Assembly: GCA_002746395.1 (NCBI GenBank)
Contig: NVXA01000021.1
Span: 1 to 10,657 of the forward strand
DNA: 10,657 bases
Direction: 5' to 3'
Origin: Paracoccaceae bacterium
Lineage (GTDB): Bacteria > Pseudomonadota > Alphaproteobacteria > Rhodobacterales > Rhodobacteraceae
The notes under the pieces were generated by a model. That model did no database searches, was not told the DNA's origin, and saw nothing but the letters and a program-made list of their open reading frames with translations. A program made the position numbers and the translations under genes. Shown here piece by piece: positions 1 to 7,052 of the stretch. How positions within the stretch are numbered: position 1 is the stretch's first letter; each line of letters starts with the position of its first letter.

Positions 1-101
1 AAATCGGGCGAATGGTTCTTTCGTTTTGTCATTTTGAATCGTCTTTCTCATAAGTCGATCCATCTTAACTACTGGTCCGAAATCTTGCGACCACCTCTCC
101 A
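1..101 (-). mobile_element. Possible insertion-sequence end interrupting the AEC permease
   Basis: Read on the minus strand, this stretch starts TGGAGAGGTGGTCGCAAG at position 101, exactly where the upstream permease stops looking like its family. It contains a short inverted pair, TGGTC and GACCA, within its first 30 bases. About 40 bases in, an ATG at 63-61 opens a frame of 21 codons that stays open to the window edge and begins MDRLMRKTIQ, a basic, hydrophilic start of the kind seen in transposase first ORFs. A TG terminus, a short non-coding lead-in and a basic ORF would fit an IS3-type left end. Only one end is visible, no target duplication can be checked, and I do not recognise the exact element. 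It could instead be an ordinary rearrangement junction. Confidence 0.4.
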
Positions 102-615
102 TGACCATCGGGTTTTTCATCAGCCCCACCGCAACCGAGCCAAGTACCGCAACAGACATCCGCCCGTCTCGTTTGGCGGAAATCAAAATAACCAGAAGAC
201 TGCCGAACACAATCAAATCAGTTGCCAACACAATCATTACCGGACCAATCGCGTTTGGTCCCATCAACAAAACCAGCATCGGTATCCCGAGAAACCCGAC
301 GTTTCCAATGGCAGCGGCTTGCGCCTCGATCACGGTTTCTTCCATCCCGATGCCCCGAAAAAGCGCAACGACGGTTGCAAGCAGATACACGGCCATCGTG
401 CCAGACAGATACGCAAGAACCGATGGTCCATGAAATACATCGGGCAATGAAAGCGTTGCCGTAAAGCGAAAAATCATCGCTGAGAGCGCAAAGTAAAACA
501 CAAATTTCGTCAGATACGCTGTGGCCTCTTCAGTGAAAAACCGTCGGTACGCAGCTAAGTACCCCAGTCCCAAAATGGCGAAGAAGGGTAGAGTTTTAAG
601 AAAGATGGCAAACAT
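1..615 (-). CDS. AEC (auxin efflux carrier) family permease, N-terminal half, apparently truncated
   Basis: This is an inner-membrane permease of the AEC family (PF03547), which exports or imports small organic anions in bacteria. It starts at the ATG at 615-613, the only in-frame start after a stop, with a weak AGGT about 8 bases upstream. Hydrophobic segments are visible at about residues 5-22, 37-52, 66-86, 106-118, 122-146 and 153-166, and the family-typical NVGFLGIPML lies at 105-114. After the MKNPMV motif (166-171) the family would continue with another membrane helix. Here the frame instead becomes charged (ERWSQDFG and onward) and stays open to the window edge. The family is usually about 300 residues, so only the first half is present before the break at about position 101. 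It is third in the minus-strand cluster, 68 bases after the amidohydrolase. It is probably non-functional; its substrate is unknown. Confidence 0.75.
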   Translation of the reverse strand, partial: MFAIFLKTLPFFAILGLGYLAAYRRFFTEEATAYLTKFVFYFALSAMIFRFTATLSLPDVFHGPSVLAYLSGTMAVYLLATVVALFRGIGMEETVIEAQAAAIGNVGFLGIPMLVLLMGPNAIGPVMIVLATDLIVFGSLLVILISAKRDGRMSVAVLGSVAVGLMKNPMVMERWSQDFGPVVKMDRLMRKTIQNDKTKEPFARF

Positions 616-683
616 ATCGTACCTGTAGCATGGCCCCTAAAGTATTGCACGAGGGCGGTGGTAGTGGGCGTTCTGGCGATCAG

Positions 684-1685
684 TTATTGCCAGCGTGCCA
701 ATGCGCGCGCACCGTTATCGTGCAGAATATCGCGGCGATCCTCATCCGATATCTTGGCATCCCTAACGGCATCCAGTTGCCATTCGCTGCGGTAAATCGG
801 ATTATCTGTGCCAAATAGGATGTTTTTAGCCCCGAAACACGCCACAGCAGCCGTAATTGCGATCGGCCCCATGGACGAGCAATCCACCAGAACGGGCGAA
901 TTTCGCACCCGCGCAGACGGTAAAATCGGTTCGTGGGTGCGCATTCTTGACGTGTAGTCCATCCGCTCCACCACCAAGGGCAACGTGCCACCCATGTTCG
1001 CGACATGCAGCGTAAAACCTTTATACTTATTGGTAAAATCGCCCCACAAAAGCGTCACCATTGCGGCCGCTACTTGATGTTGAATCTCTAATTGACGGCG
1101 CGCCATGACGCTGTCGGGGTAGCGGTCGGTTCCCGCAGCATCCATCGCCTCGGCCTCGTCAGGGCGTCGACCAGGGTGAAGGAACAGGTGTCCCCCCTCT
1201 TTTTCGGCCATATCCAAAAGCGGGCGAAGGGCATCTACACCTGCAATGGACAAGAAATAGTTGATCGGAATAATCGCGCCGAGCAGCCCAAGTTCGCGAC
1301 GCGCCCGCCGGTATTCTTGCGCGGCCATGTTCATGTCATCAAACGGTAAAGACGCAAGCCCTGCAAACCTGTCAGGGGCATTCTTTACCGCCACAGCCGT
1401 GGCATCGTTGAACAGGGTTAGCAGCGGCAAAGCCTCTGCCGTTGGGCGACTATCAAGCCCGAACAGGCACGGTAGAGACAAAACTTGGGTTTGGATGTCG
1501 TGCGTATCCATAAAACGCAAACGCGCGCCAAGATCGCTGTAAATATCGTCGTATGGCAAACCACCCACGGGCATATGAAACTGCTCGCCCGTATCGCTCA
1601 TGGCAATATGCGGAGGAGTTGAGCGTTTCCGCAAGGCATTCGCCAATTCTTCAGGCACCCAATGGGCGTGAAAATCTATGGTCAT
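684..1685 (-). CDS. ACMSD-like metal-dependent amidohydrolase (PF04909), 333 residues
   Basis: This is a probable cytoplasmic metal-dependent hydrolase or decarboxylase of the amidohydrolase_2 family, which includes aminocarboxymuconate-semialdehyde decarboxylase (ACMSD) and gamma-resorcylate decarboxylase. The metal-site pattern is complete: HAH at residues 6-8, His170 in LFLHPGR, His227 in LHVAN and Asp294 in LFGTDNP. The spacing closely follows bacterial ACMSD (His177, His228, Asp294), and the length is normal for the family. One difference is that the usual HGGG around the third histidine is HVANMGG here, so the substrate is probably not the ACMSD substrate itself. The ATG overlaps the stop of the upstream cupin gene (ATGA at 1685-1682), which indicates translational coupling. 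C-C bond cleavage such as decarboxylation is plausible but inferred; the exact reaction cannot be assigned. Confidence 0.85.
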   Translation of the reverse strand: MTIDFHAHWVPEELANALRKRSTPPHIAMSDTGEQFHMPVGGLPYDDIYSDLGARLRFMDTHDIQTQVLSLPCLFGLDSRPTAEALPLLTLFNDATAVAVKNAPDRFAGLASLPFDDMNMAAQEYRRARRELGLLGAIIPINYFLSIAGVDALRPLLDMAEKEGGHLFLHPGRRPDEAEAMDAAGTDRYPDSVMARRQLEIQHQVAAAMVTLLWGDFTNKYKGFTLHVANMGGTLPLVVERMDYTSRMRTHEPILPSARVRNSPVLVDCSSMGPIAITAAVACFGAKNILFGTDNPIYRSEWQLDAVRDAKISDEDRRDILHDNGARALARWQ

Positions 1686-2203
1686 GCCAGATGTTCAGCG
1701 ATGGACTTTCGGGTGTCTACTGCATCAAAGTACTGGCACGGTAGCACGTCAATATCCGTCGCCGTTATACGCAAAAACCGCGAGGTTGCGGGCATGTCGA
1801 TGGAGTGCAAATCCCCCACGTTATAAAACCCTGCTGTGCCGGGGGTCATGCTGTAGGTCTTTACGGGTTTAGGCAGTTCCTCCCCCGCAGGAATAACCCA
1901 ATCAGTCATCTGCGTATTATCAACGGCTTGCCCGTAGGCGGCCCAAGCAGATGCATGATCGTGCGGCGCACTTAGGATCGCGCCGTCGGGAATATGGGCG
2001 TAGACGTAAAAATCCAGATCGGGGTCGTGATAAAGCGTGGTGCGTCCGACTTCTAGATGCTTACCAAAATGCTGTTCGACAAACGCAGGGTTTTGTAAAA
2101 TCTTTCGCATCGCATCGCAAACTTTTTCCAAAGCCTCCGTTGATTGGCCCTCTGACAGCGCGTCGCGGCAATCAGTAATCAGGTTTTCCAGCTCATACGT
2201 CAT
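1682..2203 (-). CDS. Small 3-His cupin, cysteine/thiol dioxygenase-like, 173 residues
   Basis: This is a predicted cytoplasmic non-haem iron cupin. The metal ligands His81 and His83 lie in APHDHASAW and the third, His133, in GDLHSID, matching the 3-His centre of cysteine dioxygenase and 3-mercaptopropionate dioxygenase (PF05995-type). Arg54 lies 27 residues before the first ligand, about where cysteine dioxygenase has its carboxylate-binding arginine. No cysteine corresponds to the one that forms the Cys-Tyr crosslink; the only cysteines are Cys12, Cys29 and Cys156. The start has a purine-rich GGGAAGGG just upstream. It is the first gene of the minus-strand cluster and is translationally coupled to the amidohydrolase. 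The family assignment is by motif, and the substrate could be a thiol or another carboxylate. It might also be a cupin without dioxygenase activity. Confidence 0.75.
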   Translation of the reverse strand: MTYELENLITDCRDALSEGQSTEALEKVCDAMRKILQNPAFVEQHFGKHLEVGRTTLYHDPDLDFYVYAHIPDGAILSAPHDHASAWAAYGQAVDNTQMTDWVIPAGEELPKPVKTYSMTPGTAGFYNVGDLHSIDMPATSRFLRITATDIDVLPCQYFDAVDTRKSIAEHLA

Positions 2204-2236
2204 TGTTAACCCTTCCCGTTATACCACAACATTTAT

Positions 2237-2249
2237 CATACATAGTATG
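2237..2249. promoter_or_regulatory. Candidate operator: perfect palindrome CATAC-ATA-GTATG
   Basis: The two 5-base arms are perfect reverse complements separated by three bases. The centre lies about 40 bases upstream of the cupin start, where a repressor of the minus-strand operon would act. The size suits a dimeric helix-turn-helix regulator such as a GntR-family protein, a family often tied to TRAP and catabolic operons. The regulator identity is inference, and no regulator gene lies in the window. Confidence 0.35.
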
Positions 2250-2458
2250 CCAAAACGTTAGCACTTGAAATTCAGGAAGCACAACCCTCGGATGCCGGGT
2301 GGCCCCGTGCAATACTAATTCGGTTAACAAGATGAAGTGTATGAGGTTTTCTGCAACTGAATAATTCAACAAGGAAGGAAGTGCTTCAACCTTTTAGCGC
2401 GAGGTTTTCTCCACAACCTAACCTTGGGTCAATTTTAACTTGCATATGAAATAAGTGT

Positions 2459-2479
2459 TTGGTAAGTTTTTATTACCAA
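2459..2479. repeat. Inverted repeat TTGGTAA / TTACCAA upstream of the TRAP operon
   Basis: Seven-base perfect arms (2459-2465 and 2473-2479) flank a 7-base T-rich loop, ending 47 bases before the start codon. It could be an operator half-site pair or a weak leader hairpin. There is no further support for either role. Confidence 0.35.
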
Positions 2480-2526
2480 TTAATTGACAGAGCGGGTAAT
2501 CCGCCAATTTCTGGGAGGAAATTTCG

Positions 2527-3630
2527 ATGACTGACAACCTAAACCGCAGAAAGTTCATGAAGGGTAGTGCACTTGCTGCAACTGCTGCCGGCGCAACGCT
2601 GGCATCGCCAGCGCTAGCACAGTCGGAAACAACTGTTCTGAAAATGCAGGCTGCCTGGGGCGGCGGCATTTTTCTTGAGAACGCACAGTCCTATGTTGAT
2701 CGCGTAAATGCGATGGCGGGCAATGATCTACGGATCGACCTGCTTTCCGTTGGTTCCGTTGTGAAAACAAGTCAGATGCAGGACGCTGTTCACCGTGGTG
2801 TTCTTGATGCTGCACACTATGTACCAGCGTACTGGTACTCCAAATCCAAGTCGGCGTCCCTGTTCGGTACAGGCCCTTGCTTCGGATGGTCCTCTCAGGA
2901 AGTTCTGGGCTGGGTTAACTACGGTGGTGGTCAGGAACTGTTTGACGAGCTGATGGGCAACCTTGGCCTGAACGTTGTTTCGTTCTTCAACAGCCCGATG
3001 CCTGCACAGCCTCTTGGCTGGTTCAAAGAAGAAATCACTGACTCTGCACAAATGAAGGGCCTGAAGTACCGTACTGTTGGTCTAGCTGCCGACGTCATGC
3101 TTGAAATGGGCTTGTCTGTTGTTCAGCTCCCTGGCGGAGAAATTCAGCCCGCTATGAAGTCCGGCCTGATTGATGCGGCGGAATTTAACAACCCGACATC
3201 TGACCGTGACTTTGGTATGCAAGATGTAGCCAAATTCTATCACTTGGCTTCGTTCCACCAGTCGCAGGAGTTCTTCGAAGTTACGTTCAACAAGAAGAAA
3301 TTTGATGGCCTACCAGCCGAACTTCAGGCTATCTTGAAATATGCTTCTGAAGCCGAGAATTCTAACTTCTACTGGAACAACACCAAGCGTTATGCGGATG
3401 ATTTGACGCGCCTTCAAGACGAAAGCGGCGTGAACGTAATTCGCACTCCGGATTCGGTTATGGCTGATCAGCTTGAGGCTTGGGATGTTGTTGTTGATCG
3501 TATTTCAGGTGAAGACGACTTCTTTGCGCGTGTACTAGAGTCTCAGAAAGTTTACGCGAAGAGCGTTATGAAATATCTGAATCTCAACCAGCCTGACTAC
3601 AAACTGGCTTACAAACACTACTTTGGCTAA
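2527..3630 (+). CDS. dctP: TRAP transporter substrate-binding protein (DctP/TakP-like), 367 residues
   Basis: This is the periplasmic binding protein of a TRAP transporter, which captures an organic acid and hands it to the DctQ-DctM membrane pair. The N-terminus has a twin-arginine signal (NRRKFMK, residues 6-12), a hydrophobic stretch and a cleavage site after SPALA (27-31), so export is probably by the Tat pathway. The fold-defining KGLKYRTVG segment carries Arg182, the arginine that binds the ligand carboxylate in this family. Residues 219-230 (EFNNPTSDRDFG) match the ligand-pocket loop seen in TakP-like monocarboxylate and 2-oxo acid binders, but with Phe220 where I recall TakP having tryptophan. 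The length is normal for TakP (about 365). A strong GGGAGG ribosome site precedes the start. It is the first gene of a six-gene operon; the ligand is unknown, with a 2-oxo or 2-hydroxy acid or an acid amide most likely from context. Confidence 0.93.
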   Translation: MTDNLNRRKFMKGSALAATAAGATLASPALAQSETTVLKMQAAWGGGIFLENAQSYVDRVNAMAGNDLRIDLLSVGSVVKTSQMQDAVHRGVLDAAHYVPAYWYSKSKSASLFGTGPCFGWSSQEVLGWVNYGGGQELFDELMGNLGLNVVSFFNSPMPAQPLGWFKEEITDSAQMKGLKYRTVGLAADVMLEMGLSVVQLPGGEIQPAMKSGLIDAAEFNNPTSDRDFGMQDVAKFYHLASFHQSQEFFEVTFNKKKFDGLPAELQAILKYASEAENSNFYWNNTKRYADDLTRLQDESGVNVIRTPDSVMADQLEAWDVVVDRISGEDDFFARVLESQKVYAKSVMKYLNLNQPDYKLAYKHYFG

Positions 3631-3636
3631 ATAGCC

Positions 3637-3650
3637 CACAAGTTCTTGTG
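3637..3650 (+). repeat. Short palindrome just after the binding-protein stop
   Basis: CACAAG and CTTGTG form adjacent perfect arms six bases after the stop codon. Together with the larger hairpin that follows, this gives the end of the binding-protein message two consecutive stem-loops, which would protect the 3' end from exonucleases if real. Confidence 0.35.
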
Positions 3651-3654
3651 ATTT

Positions 3655-3682
3655 ACCGAGGGCCGTGTTCGCGGCCCTCGGT
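3655..3682 (+). terminator. Strong hairpin between dctP and dctQ (attenuator or mRNA stabiliser)
   Basis: Perfect 11-base arms (3655-3665 and 3672-3682) enclose a 6-base loop TGTTCG, and the stem is mostly G-C. Only three T residues follow, so it is more likely a partial terminator or processing/stabilising structure than a full stop. TRAP operons often have a stem-loop here, letting cells make more soluble binding protein than membrane subunits. It also covers a GTG at 3665 that would extend dctQ in frame, which argues against that earlier start. Confidence 0.7.
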
Positions 3683-3712
3683 TTCGACAAATTTCCAAAA
3701 CCGGAGACAGAC

Positions 3713-4285
3713 GTGACCAAGTTCATTCATTCAATTGAAGGCCTGAGTATCTGGGTGGGCAGAGCCTTTGCCTGGACCATTTTGATCTTGACGCTTTCTG
3801 TATCTTACGAGGTGTTCGTGCGCTATGTGCTGAACTCTCCGACCGTATGGGCATTCGACATGATGGTTCAGATGTACGGAGCATTGTTCCTGATGGCTGG
3901 CCCCTATGCGCTTGCACAAGATGCGCATGTACGCGGCGATGTGGTATATCGGTTATTTTCTGTCAGATGGCAGGCCCGTGTAGATTTCGTTCTTTACCTG
4001 GTATTCTTCTTTCCAGGAATGCTCGCTCTTTTCTGGTACGGTGCCGAGATCGCCTCTGACAGCTGGCGCTGGCAGGAAGTTAGCTGGAACAGCCCTGCGC
4101 GCATCCAGATATACTTTTTCAAAACTCTGATCCCTGTCGCAGGCTTCCTACTAATGCTGCAAGGCCTTGCTGAACTGGCGCGCTGCTGGATCGCAATGAA
4201 AACCGGTGTCTGGACGGAGCGTCTTGAAGATGTGCATGAAACAGAAGACCTGTTGATGCAAGAAATCAAAGACGCCAATTCCTGA
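3713..4285 (+). CDS. dctQ: TRAP transporter small permease subunit (DctQ), 190 residues
   Basis: This is the small inner-membrane subunit of the TRAP transporter, which pairs with DctM. Four membrane segments are visible at about residues 14-37, 46-68, 90-112 and 133-160. The family's HVRGDVVY loop motif (72-79) follows the second helix. I chose the GTG at 3713 because GGAG lies seven bases upstream (3703-3706) and the protein then has a normal DctQ N-terminus. The in-frame GTG at 3665 would add 16 residues but sits inside the hairpin with no ribosome site. The C-terminus is a short acidic tail. The gene lies 82 bases after dctP and 38 bases before dctM. Confidence 0.9.
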   Translation: MTKFIHSIEGLSIWVGRAFAWTILILTLSVSYEVFVRYVLNSPTVWAFDMMVQMYGALFLMAGPYALAQDAHVRGDVVYRLFSVRWQARVDFVLYLVFFFPGMLALFWYGAEIASDSWRWQEVSWNSPARIQIYFFKTLIPVAGFLLMLQGLAELARCWIAMKTGVWTERLEDVHETEDLLMQEIKDANS

Positions 4286-4323
4286 ACTGATTAAATTCTA
4301 ATCGATCCAAACGAGAGATAACT

Positions 4324-5688
4324 ATGACAGATCCTCAAGTCGCCATTTTGATGCTGACCCTGTTTATCGGGTTAGTATTACTAGGCTTTCCAATTGCATT
4401 CACCTTGCTCGCGATGGGTGTCGGTTTTGGCTATTACGCTTACTTCCAGGGCGGCATCGAAACCGTTTCGGACGTTTTTGAAAATAATGTTTTCTATCTT
4501 TTAAACCAGAATACCTACTCCGTGATGGAGAATGACATTCTGGTGGCCATCCCGCTGTTCCTGTTCATGGGATACGTGGTGGAACGTGCCAATATCGTTA
4601 ACAAGCTGTTCTTCTCGCTACAAATGGCGGCACGGAATCTTCCCGGTTCCATGGCTATCGCCGCGCTGGTTACTTGTGCGGTTTTCGCAACGGCTTCCGG
4701 TATTGTGGGCGCGGTCGTGACCTTGATGGGCCTGCTTGCTTATCCGGCAATGGCCGAAGCCAAATATGACAAGAGCTTCGCAGCAGGTGTAATCTGTGCG
4801 GGCGGTACGCTGGGTATCCTGATTCCGCCATCGATCATGTTGATCGTTTATGCAGCTATCGCCGAGCTTTCACCCTTGCGGTTGTATGCTGCCGCGGTCT
4901 TCCCCGGGCTTATGCTCGCCGGTCTTTACATGGTTTATGTGATCGGTCGCGTTATGATGAACCCAAAAATCGCACCCAAGCCGCCTGAAGAAAACGTGCC
5001 TCCGCCACGCGAAATCTATCTGGACCTCCTTATATCGTTTGTTCCGCTGGTGGTGCTGATTTCGCTGGTTCTGGGTTCAATCCTTGGTGGTTTGGCAACC
5101 CCCGCTGAAGCGGCCGCAATGGGCGCAATGGGCGGGTTGGTTCTAGCCGTTATCTACCGCTCGTTTAGCTGGCAGAAACTAAAGGAAAGTGTATTCCTGA
5201 CCGCCAAAGCGACCGCGATGGTGTGTTGGTTGTTCGTTGGCTCCTGGACGTTCGCCTCGATCTTTTCCTACCTCGGTGGGCATACAATCATCGAGCACTG
5301 GGTCATCGGCATGGATCTGGAACCTTGGCAGTTTCTGGTGCTCGCGCAGTTGATTATTTTCTTCCTTGGCTGGCCACTGGAATGGTCAGAAATTCTGATC
5401 ATCTTTGTTCCAATCTTCTTGCCGATGTTGGACACCTTTGGTGTGAACCCCTACTTCTTCGCGATGTTGGTGGCACTGAACCTTCAGACTTCGTTCCTGA
5501 CCCCACCGATGGCTATGTCGGCGTATTACTTAAAAGGGGTGCTAAAGGACGAGATCGAGCTGATGGATATCTTCAAAGGTATCATGCCATATCTAGGCAT
5601 TGTGATCTTCAGTATGGTCTTAATGTATCAGTTCCCAGGCATCGCACTCTGGTTGCCTGACGTGCTCTTTGGCGAGTATATTCCGTGA
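4324..5688 (+). CDS. dctM: TRAP transporter large permease subunit (DctM), 454 residues
   Basis: This is the transport channel of the TRAP system, driven by a sodium or proton gradient. It is hydrophobic throughout, with about a dozen membrane segments and the usual family signatures: IPLFLFMG at residues 76-83, FATASGIVGA at 121-130, GTLGILIPPS at 161-170, GLATPAEAAAMGA at 256-268 and a C-terminal FLTPPMAMSAYYL at 391-403. The length is typical for a two-component (DctQ plus DctM) system rather than a QM fusion. A GAGAG lies just before the ATG. The stop codon overlaps the GTG start of the amidase, so the two are translationally coupled, which ties the enzyme to the imported compound. Confidence 0.95.
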   Translation: MTDPQVAILMLTLFIGLVLLGFPIAFTLLAMGVGFGYYAYFQGGIETVSDVFENNVFYLLNQNTYSVMENDILVAIPLFLFMGYVVERANIVNKLFFSLQMAARNLPGSMAIAALVTCAVFATASGIVGAVVTLMGLLAYPAMAEAKYDKSFAAGVICAGGTLGILIPPSIMLIVYAAIAELSPLRLYAAAVFPGLMLAGLYMVYVIGRVMMNPKIAPKPPEENVPPPREIYLDLLISFVPLVVLISLVLGSILGGLATPAEAAAMGAMGGLVLAVIYRSFSWQKLKESVFLTAKATAMVCWLFVGSWTFASIFSYLGGHTIIEHWVIGMDLEPWQFLVLAQLIIFFLGWPLEWSEILIIFVPIFLPMLDTFGVNPYFFAMLVALNLQTSFLTPPMAMSAYYLKGVLKDEIELMDIFKGIMPYLGIVIFSMVLMYQFPGIALWLPDVLFGEYIP

Positions 5689-7028
5689 GACAGCCGCAAG
5701 TAGCACCAAATGCTTTATCGGCGGTCGAGGCCGCCGATAAAATCCGCAAAGGCACACTTTCTTCTGTTGATCTGGTCAAGGCATGCCTTGCACGGATAGA
5801 CGAGACTGAGGGCCAGCTAAAAGCATGGGCACATCTTGATGCCGCCCATGCGTTGGCTCAAGCTGAAGAAATGGATGCAATCCGCCGCGCTGGTCGCCCG
5901 ATCGGGCCGTTGCACGGTATCCCTGTTGGATTGAAAGATATCATCGACACCGTCGATTTCCCAACCGAGCGTGGGACTTCGATATTTTCAGGCCGCCAAC
6001 CGGATCGCGACGCTGCATTGGTGGAACGCCTGCGCGAAGCCGGTGCGGTCATACTTGGTAAAACCGTGACAACGGAATTTGCTTTCATGCATCCGGCCGA
6101 AACGCGTAACCCGCATAATCCTGACTACTCTCCGGGGGGATCTTCAAGTGGATCGGCCGCGGCTGTCGCAGCCTATAATGTTCCGCTGGCTATCGGCACA
6201 CAAACCAACGGTTCAGTTATCCGTCCGGCGTCATTCTGTGGCACCTACGGTTTCAAACCGACACGTGGCGTGATTTCTCGCCGTGGCGTTCTGCAAACAT
6301 CCAAGTCCCTTGACCAGGTTGGTGTTTTTGGGCGCACATTAGAAGATGTGGCCCTGCTGACGGATGTTATCGGCGGATACGATCCAAGTGACCCGCTTAG
6401 CTACGGCCGCCCTCGTCCACAAATGCAAGCTGGTAGCGTCGCGAATATTGGCGTGGAGCCGGATCTCGTGTGGTTCGATGCCCCCTATAATGATCGCTTG
6501 ACTGAGGACGCCCGAAGCGGCCTTAACGAAGTCATCGATGCTTTAGGCGCACGGGTCGAGCGCGTAACAATATCTGAAAACATGTATAATTTGGTGGATG
6601 TGCAGCGCATTATTCACGAGTACGAAATCTGTAAACATCTGGAAAAAGAGTTCACGGAACATTGGGATCAACTAAGCCCCTCGATTCAACCGATTATCGA
6701 GCGTGGCCGCAAAATCAGCACCGCCCAGTACGACGATGCAGTGGGCGTCATGGCGTCCGGCAGAACCTATTTCGACGAGTTCTTCCACGACTACGACGCG
6801 ATCATCGCGCCAAGTGCGGCTGGCGAAGCGCCGAAGTTTGGCAATGGAACCGGCGATCCGGTGTTTTGCACGATTTGGACGCTCTGCGGCTTGCCTACAG
6901 TGAACCTGCCTTTACTGGTTGGTGAGAACGGCTTGCCGGTCGGCGTACAGTTGATAGGTTCCATAGAAGAAGACGACCGTTTGCTGAGAACAGCAAACTG
7001 GATGCTAAATACACTTCAATCTGATTAA
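5685..7028 (+). CDS. Amidase-signature family hydrolase, 447 residues
   Basis: This is a cytoplasmic hydrolase of the amidase-signature family, cleaving a C-N bond (amide, or less often urea/carbamoyl). The Ser-cisSer-Lys triad is visible: Lys84 in PVGLKDIID, cis-Ser153 in the GGSSSGS loop (151-157) and nucleophile Ser177 in TNGSVIRPA; the 24-residue spacing of the two serines matches the family. The C-terminal half is well conserved in style (APSAAGEAP, LPTVNLPLLVGENGLPVGVQLIG). It lacks the extra C-terminal domain of allophanate hydrolase and is not in a GatCAB context, so a catabolic amidase is the best reading. It starts at a GTG that overlaps the dctM stop (GTGA). The substrate is unknown; coupling to the transporter suggests that it is what the TRAP system imports or a close derivative. 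Confidence 0.9.
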   Translation: MRQPQVAPNALSAVEAADKIRKGTLSSVDLVKACLARIDETEGQLKAWAHLDAAHALAQAEEMDAIRRAGRPIGPLHGIPVGLKDIIDTVDFPTERGTSIFSGRQPDRDAALVERLREAGAVILGKTVTTEFAFMHPAETRNPHNPDYSPGGSSSGSAAAVAAYNVPLAIGTQTNGSVIRPASFCGTYGFKPTRGVISRRGVLQTSKSLDQVGVFGRTLEDVALLTDVIGGYDPSDPLSYGRPRPQMQAGSVANIGVEPDLVWFDAPYNDRLTEDARSGLNEVIDALGARVERVTISENMYNLVDVQRIIHEYEICKHLEKEFTEHWDQLSPSIQPIIERGRKISTAQYDDAVGVMASGRTYFDEFFHDYDAIIAPSAAGEAPKFGNGTGDPVFCTIWTLCGLPTVNLPLLVGENGLPVGVQLIGSIEEDDRLLRTANWMLNTLQSD

Positions 7029-7052
7029 GATTGAAAACGGAGGAAGTAGAAC

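Larger units (their letters stand above)
2204..2526. promoter_or_regulatory. Divergent control region between the cupin cluster and the TRAP operon
   Basis: No gene is visible in these 323 bases. The region must carry promoters for both divergent operons, but I could not identify a convincing -35/-10 pair for either. It holds a perfect 13-base palindrome (2237-2249), an odd palindrome TGAATAATTCA (2358-2368), a 10-base direct repeat GAGGTTTTCT (2343-2352 and 2401-2410) and a hairpin with 7-base arms (2459-2479). It ends in a strong ribosome-binding site, GGGAGG at 2513-2518, eight bases before the ATG of the binding-protein gene. The base composition is more AT-rich than the flanking genes. 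Confidence 0.6.

Noticed and set aside
34-464. Plus-strand open frames over the left 460 bases
   Set aside because: They are shadows of the minus-strand permease: rich in His, Arg, Asn and Pro, with no recognisable domain.
2484-2512. TTGACA at 2484-2489 as the -35 box of the TRAP operon
   Set aside because: No good -10 box lies at 16-18 bases, and transcription would start on top of the ribosome-binding site.
3665-3712. In-frame GTG at 3665 as the start of dctQ
   Set aside because: It lies within the strong hairpin, has no ribosome site, and the GTG at 3713 has GGAG at the right distance.
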